A DNA stretch of 47,922 bases from Gallionellales bacterium RIFCSPLOWO2_02_FULL_59_110 (GTDB taxonomy: Bacteria > Pseudomonadota > Gammaproteobacteria > Burkholderiales > Gallionellaceae): assembly GCA_001801215.1 (NCBI GenBank), contig MGXA01000025.1:1-47922 (forward strand), in the 5' to 3' direction. Under the pieces are notes generated by a model that was not told where the DNA came from, did no database searches, and saw nothing but the letters and a program-made list of their open reading frames with translations. The translations under genes and the position numbers were made by a program. Numbering within the stretch: position 1 is the stretch's first letter; each line of letters starts with the position of its first letter. Shown here in pieces: positions 44,208-47,922 of the stretch.

Positions 44208-44957
44208 TTACGCCTCGTTTTTCAAACGCTGCATGTTTGTCACATAGCGTTGCAGCATGACGCTGGAAGCGCTATCGAGATTCCTGAATTCGCACCCCAC
44301 CCGCTTGATCTCCTGACCGGGCTTGGGGGATACCGAAACCAGGTTTTTCACCATGAGAGTGACGCTGATCTTGCCCACTTCCGGCAAGTCTATCTGGCAG
44401 CCGGCATAAGTCTGGCCTAACACAAACTCAATATCGTTTTCCGCATACGACAGCCTGACGCCGCCGCCGCTGATATCCATGACAGGCGTTTCGACCTGGA
44501 CTACCGGCCCCTTGCCGATCGGGATAATGCAACGCAAGCGTTCGGAGGAGGGGATCGCGAGCCGGAAATACTCGCGGCGTTGTATCCGGCAGAGGCTGGC
44601 CGGCAGCGGCAGGTAAAAGGCCGGGTAGCCTTGGTGCGTTACCGCTCGGATGGCGGCGACGGGAAACTGGATCTTGACATGCTTGTGCAAGCTGACCAAG
44701 GTGATTCTTTTGCTGTCTGCGATGCGCCGGTTTATCGGTGCGTCTGTGCCTTGCTCTACCCAGAACCCCTTTTCACCTACGTCCAGCAGAGATGTCATGA
44801 TGAAATCCTTCGCGCCGTCGTAATAAAGCGCGGCGGGCGATCCGCTTTCCGCAATGTCGTGCAGCAAGGCAAGGATTTGCCGCGCAGATGCAACGCGGCA
44901 CTCTCCCTCCTGCTCATCAGAAAGCCTTTCGATTGTTAGAGGAACGTTTTCTTGCAT
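44208..44957 (-). CDS. YcgR-like PilZ-domain c-di-GMP receptor, copy a
   Basis: A 249-residue protein: N-terminal YcgR domain (about 1-110) and C-terminal PilZ domain (about 115-245) with both c-di-GMP-binding motifs, RxxxR in QRREYFRL and (D/N)xSxxG in MDISGGGVRL. YcgR proteins bind the flagellar motor when c-di-GMP rises and slow it. About half of the residues match the neighbour at 45496-46248, so the two are tandem duplicates. The downstream gap to kdsD is short. Confidence 0.9.
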   Translation of the reverse strand: MQENVPLTIERLSDEQEGECRVASARQILALLHDIAESGSPAALYYDGAKDFIMTSLLDVGEKGFWVEQGTDAPINRRIADSKRITLVSLHKHVKIQFPVAAIRAVTHQGYPAFYLPLPASLCRIQRREYFRLAIPSSERLRCIIPIGKGPVVQVETPVMDISGGGVRLSYAENDIEFVLGQTYAGCQIDLPEVGKISVTLMVKNLVSVSPKPGQEIKRVGCEFRNLDSASSVMLQRYVTNMQRLKNEA

Positions 44958-45158
44958 ACTCTATAACAATAGCCACCCAAACGGTCCGTCTGAGAATCCT
45001 TTTAGATTTTGTAAGTGCCACATTAAATGACAAAACGCCGGATACGGCGCAAATTCGCACTTAACGGGCAGAACATCGCGCCTCCCGATAGCGGGCTTGT
45101 CATGCCGGTCTGCCTTGCTGCCGGTCGCATATACTGCACCGGCGGGTTCCAGCAAATC

Positions 45159-45280
45159 TGCTAGGGACGCGCTGATTTATTCGGTTTCGTCGTTCCCGCG
45201 AAGGCGGGAACCCAGTTAAGTAAAGGCACTGGATCCCCGCCTTCGCGGGGATGACGAATAAATCAGCGCCTCCCAGCAGC
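45159..45280. repeat. Palindromic repeat element with 14-bp perfect inverted arms
   Basis: GCGCTGATTTATTC (45169-45182) pairs exactly with GAATAAATCAGCGC (45256-45269); the match extends outward imperfectly to CTGCT/AGCAG. Inside it is a second pair, TCCCGCGAAGGCGGGAA and CCCCGCCTTCGCGGGG, the well-known type of dispersed 'CGTTCCCGCGAAGGCGGG' repeat. No gene. Confidence 0.65.
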
Positions 45281-45480
45281 CTGTCGGACTTAAAGGAAAT
45301 CGGCTGCAAATCCGCCTGGCCGGTGCATATTGCGCCGCTTTTTTGGTCAATAGAACAACTATTGACCTGCAAAATCGGCAAAATCTGCCCTCGCTCAGCC
45401 GAATTTTGCGAGCAACCGCTGCGCGGCTTGCCTGCTTGACCCGCTTCGCTTCGATTCTTCAAGCTCGACAGGCTGCTAGG
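45272..45480. mobile_element. MITE-like element with AGCAGCCTGTCG terminal inverted repeats
   Basis: AGCAGCCTGTCG (45275-45286) and its exact complement CGACAGGCTGCT (45466-45477) bound about 200 bases without a gene; the match reaches 15 bases with one mismatch. The inner part has an internal pair (GGTCAATAG...CTATTGACC, about 45341-45367). It abuts the palindrome on its left and ends 16 bases before the stop of the PilZ gene copy b. It looks like a small non-autonomous transposon. Confidence 0.6.
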
Positions 45481-45495
45481 CACGGCAAGTGTTCT

Positions 45496-46248
45496 TTACT
45501 GGCCGACTTTTATCCGCTGCATCTTCGTTATATATCGTTGCAGCAAAATGCCGGTCGTGTTGTCGGAATCCTTGAATTCGCACCCTATGCGCCTGATAAT
45601 TTGCCCTAGCTTGGGAGATATTGAAACCATCTTTTTCACGATTATTGTAACATTAATCTTACCCAGCTCCGGCAAGTCGATCTGACAGCCCGCATAGATT
45701 TGCCCCGCTGTAAACTCAATATCGTTATCCGTATAGAACAGCCTCACCCCGCCGATACTGATATCCATGACGGAAATTTCAACGAGACGTTGCGCAGGCG
45801 GTTCGATGACTGGAACAAGACAAGTCAGAGGCCGGGAATGTGGAAGCATGAGACGGTAATACTCTCGCTGTTGCAGGCGGTAGAGATTACCCGTAAATGG
45901 CAGGTAAAAGGCTGGATAGCTTTGATGCGTAGCCGCTCTGGCCTCGTTGCCGGAAAACTGTATTTTGACTTGGTCAAGCGCGCTGACCAGTATGATTTTA
46001 TGGCTTTTGGCAATACGCCGGTTTTTCGGTTCATCCACCCCCTGCTCCACCCAGAACCCCTTATTGCCCACGTCCAGCACGGAGGTCATGATGAAATTCT
46101 CCGCACCGTCAAAATAAAGTGCAGCGGGCAACCCCTTTTCCATGAGGCCGCGCAGCAGGGACTGGATTTGCAGCGCAGAAGTGACGCAAAAATCCTTCTG
46201 TTGCGTGTCGGAAAGTCTTTCGACAGTGAGCGGGATATTTTCTTGCAC
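45496..46248 (-). CDS. YcgR-like PilZ-domain c-di-GMP receptor, copy b
   Basis: A 250-residue paralogue of the protein at 44208-44957: both begin MQENxPLTxERLSD and share the two-domain layout. The c-di-GMP motifs are present (REYYRL for RxxxR; MDISIGGVRLFY for DxSxxG). The start is GTG 46246-46248, directly after the stop of the small upstream gene. Divergence is spread along the whole length, so the duplication is old. It is on the same strand as fliK, which supports a flagellar brake role. Confidence 0.9.
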   Translation of the reverse strand: MQENIPLTVERLSDTQQKDFCVTSALQIQSLLRGLMEKGLPAALYFDGAENFIMTSVLDVGNKGFWVEQGVDEPKNRRIAKSHKIILVSALDQVKIQFSGNEARAATHQSYPAFYLPFTGNLYRLQQREYYRLMLPHSRPLTCLVPVIEPPAQRLVEISVMDISIGGVRLFYTDNDIEFTAGQIYAGCQIDLPELGKINVTIIVKKMVSISPKLGQIIRRIGCEFKDSDNTTGILLQRYITKMQRIKVGQ

Positions 46249-46470
46249 CTATAAGCCGCTTTTGGGATGCAGCGTTAGAGCCTCTGCTTTATCAGCCGCT
46301 AAACTACACTGTTTGGCAAACGCCAGTACCTGCCGCGCATCTTTAAACGGGCCAGCCTGAAACAGGGTGTCGATGCAATTTGGCCAATATTTCCCACGCG
46401 ACTGGCCGGCATCCAGGACGGCGTCGAAATAGGGCAGGCCGGGCTGCTGGGGTGGAATGTCAGTACTCAT
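46249..46470 (-). CDS. Small hypothetical protein
   Basis: A 73-residue soluble protein beginning MSTDIPPQQPGLPYFDAVLD, with a helical part FKDARQVLAFAKQC. No domain recognised. ATG 46470 is more likely than one 51 bases upstream. Its stop touches the GTG of the PilZ gene copy b, and it follows the FlhB-like gene by 57 bases, so it belongs to this flagellar/c-di-GMP run. Confidence 0.5.
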   Translation of the reverse strand: MSTDIPPQQPGLPYFDAVLDAGQSRGKYWPNCIDTLFQAGPFKDARQVLAFAKQCSLAADKAEALTLHPKSGL

Positions 46471-46527
46471 TTGAGGTGGTCGGGCTTCATCCCAGAAAAT
46501 ACAGCCGGGCGCAGGATGCACGGTTTG

Positions 46528-46830
46528 CTATTTGGGCAACGGCAGAATGGCGGGCGCATCCACATGCTCCAGCCGATACAGCCAGGCCAGCAGTTCGGCT
46601 ACGGCCATATATAGTTGTGGCGGAATTTGCTGATCGAGCTCGACCTGCATCAGCATGCCCACCAGATCCTCCGATTCATGCACATAAACGCCATGCTGTT
46701 TGGCACGCTCGATAATCGCCTGTGCGATCAAGCCGCGCCCCTTGGCAACCACCGTTGGGGCGCTTCCCTGGTTTTTGCCGTATGTCAGCGCGACGGCGGC
46801 TTGTCGTGAGGTGTAAGGGGGATGTTTCAT
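46528..46830 (-). CDS. FlhB C-terminal-domain-like protein (FhlB)
   Basis: A 100-residue protein matching only the cytoplasmic C-terminal domain of FlhB/YscU export-gate proteins (RQAAVALTYGKNQGSAPTVVAKGRGLIAQAIIERAKQHGVYVHES..., VELDQQIPPQLYMAVAELLAWLYRLE). The NPTH autocleavage site of full FlhB is absent. Such free-standing domains are common beside fliK and are thought to affect export switching during hook assembly. Its ATG overlaps the fliK stop by 4 bases. Confidence 0.9.
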   Translation of the reverse strand: MKHPPYTSRQAAVALTYGKNQGSAPTVVAKGRGLIAQAIIERAKQHGVYVHESEDLVGMLMQVELDQQIPPQLYMAVAELLAWLYRLEHVDAPAILPLPK

Positions 46831-47922
46831 TGCTTTTCTACTGCGGCGGCAATCAGCTGAACGTCAGCATCGGCCAGCGAATTCTTGAGATGGGGCAGGT
46901 TACGATTGAATATCTCGACGGTGGCCGAGTCGGCGGCTTTCAGCGCCAGGCTCAGCCCGTTTGCGGAAAATGCCAGCCTGGCGCGGACATTGCCCAGCCT
47001 CGGCAAAGTAAGCTCCATCTCGGTGCTCCACTGTCGTTCATCCTGTTGCTGGTGCCGATGCTCGGGCTGCCCACGAATTTCCCAATGCATCTCCTGATTT
47101 GGCCAGACTTGTCCTATCCAGGTAATCTGGTGTGTTTCCAGAGTATGCAATTGCTGCTGCACCAAAGGAAGCAGCTCGCGCGCGATGGGCAATCCGGAAT
47201 CTCCGGCTGCTTTGGCTTGTGCGGCAGATGATGGGGTCGAATTTGCGGGTGGCGCGAGACGTTCGCCAGTTTGCGTTTGCTGTAGTGCCGACAAAGCCGG
47301 TGCGCGCACAGTGGCCAATCCAGAATCTCCGGTAGTTTTGTCTTGCGCGCCGGTCGCAGGGGATGCGTTGGCGGGCGGCGCAGGGCGCCCATCCATCGGT
47401 TTGCCTTGGGATGCCTGATTTTGCCCGGGAACCGGCGGACTCTTTCCGGTGAGTTGGTTTTGCGGTTCGACAAGCAACTGCAATGTGCTGCGTTCGCCGC
47501 GCACCCATTGCGCCTGGTGCGATTCGTAAAACAGCCCGCTGTTGCTCAGTGCTTGGCGCAACGCGCCGGCAAGCTGCTTGCTGTCAGGTGCTTGTCCGGC
47601 GCTTTGCCAAACGATGTTGCGCGCGATTTGCTGAATGGTGGGCCGTTCGAGCGGCCGGTCGGCAAGGCTGGAGAGCATTCGGGCCGACGAGCCGATCTGT
47701 TCGGGTGTAGAAATCGGATTGAGCGAGGCGGAAATGCTGAAAGTCAGGCGTGGGTTGGTCGAAACGACACGCAGGTTGAGCGTATCGCCGCTCTGGATAT
47801 TGCCCGGCAACCGCATCTGGATCGTTTGCCCGGCAAGCTGCACCTTGAACAAACCCTCGCTGACCTTGGCTTGAACAGTGCCCTGCAATTGCTGGCCGAC
47901 CTCGAACTGGCCGGCCTGTTTG
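46827..47922 (-). CDS. fliK: Flagellar hook-length control protein FliK (5' end outside window)
   Basis: The frame runs off the right edge; at least 364 residues are present. An N-terminal part (GTVQAKVSEGLFKVQLAGQTIQMRLPG, SGDTLNLRVV) is followed by a Pro/Ala/Gly-rich low-complexity linker (about 140-235) with two similar units (ANASPATGAQDKTTGDSGL and ANSTPSSAAQAKAAGDSGL) and the C-terminal Flg_hook domain (MELTLPRLGNVRARLAFSANGLSLAL). FliK measures hook length and switches export specificity with FlhB. Its pairing with the FlhB-like gene fits this. Confidence 0.88.
   Translation of the reverse strand, partial: KQAGQFEVGQQLQGTVQAKVSEGLFKVQLAGQTIQMRLPGNIQSGDTLNLRVVSTNPRLTFSISASLNPISTPEQIGSSARMLSSLADRPLERPTIQQIARNIVWQSAGQAPDSKQLAGALRQALSNSGLFYESHQAQWVRGERSTLQLLVEPQNQLTGKSPPVPGQNQASQGKPMDGRPAPPANASPATGAQDKTTGDSGLATVRAPALSALQQTQTGERLAPPANSTPSSAAQAKAAGDSGLPIARELLPLVQQQLHTLETHQITWIGQVWPNQEMHWEIRGQPEHRHQQQDERQWSTEMELTLPRLGNVRARLAFSANGLSLALKAADSATVEIFNRNLPHLKNSLADADVQLIAAAVEKQ

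Noticed and set aside
45169-45269. CRISPR-like array suspected from repeated palindromes
   Set aside because: There is no series of equal repeats with unique spacers; the pattern is one palindromic element.

Overview
The window looks like a chromosomal segment of a GC-rich betaproteobacterium. Gene order and protein style (rpoN operon with hprK, ptsN and rapZ; CcoI/CcoS; paired M16 peptidases beside ftsY, rsmD, coaD and a YfhL-type ferredoxin) fit the Nitrosomonadales, possibly the Gallionellaceae (iron-oxidiser group). This placement is an inference from gene content; no rRNA gene is present to confirm it.

Layout. 1-1650: end of an ORF6N-domain gene and a truncated IS110-family element. 1657-6409: a hybrid sensor kinase with a periplasmic solute-binding sensor, then a NERD-domain superfamily I helicase. 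6592-11607: ftsY (minus) facing two M16 peptidases, rsmD, coaD and a ferredoxin. 11720-15892 (minus): a Gld-like ABC exporter (ATPase, permease, GldG-like protein) running into mutM and a small lipoprotein. 16065-24056: a signalling block with a PAS chemoreceptor, a SARP-like regulator fused to a cyclase-like domain without its metal ligands, a PAS histidine kinase with NarL-type regulator, and a GGDEF protein. 24206-28504: ccoI-ccoS, a cheZ-like gene and a decayed rhomboid protease (rhombosortase-like). 28536-34153: a membrane-anchored unknown, hemN, an AsmA-family gene and mutY. 34543-44096 (minus): one long chain that reads kdsD-kdsC-lptC-lptA-lptB-rpoN-hpf-ptsN-hprK-rapZ, then NusG-domain-II, Gx transporter, ubiX and an unknown gene. 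44208-47922 (minus): two YcgR-like PilZ paralogues, a small unknown, an FlhB C-terminal-like gene and fliK, cut by the window edge.

The kds/lpt genes make and export lipopolysaccharide. rpoN, hpf, ptsN, hprK and rapZ are the sigma-54 and nitrogen-PTS regulatory group. The PilZ, GGDEF, CheZ-like, chemoreceptor and FliK genes point to a flagellated, c-di-GMP-controlled cell. CcoI/CcoS and hemN fit a low-oxygen lifestyle.

Intergenic DNA is rich in small palindromic repeats and MITE-like elements. At least one such sequence appears to have been absorbed in frame into a gene (mutY). The most interesting points are the SARP/dead-cyclase gene with an 11-bp-spaced direct repeat in front of it, the NusG-II/Gx/UbiX cluster with a G8 tract exactly at the ubiX stop, and the mutY insertion.
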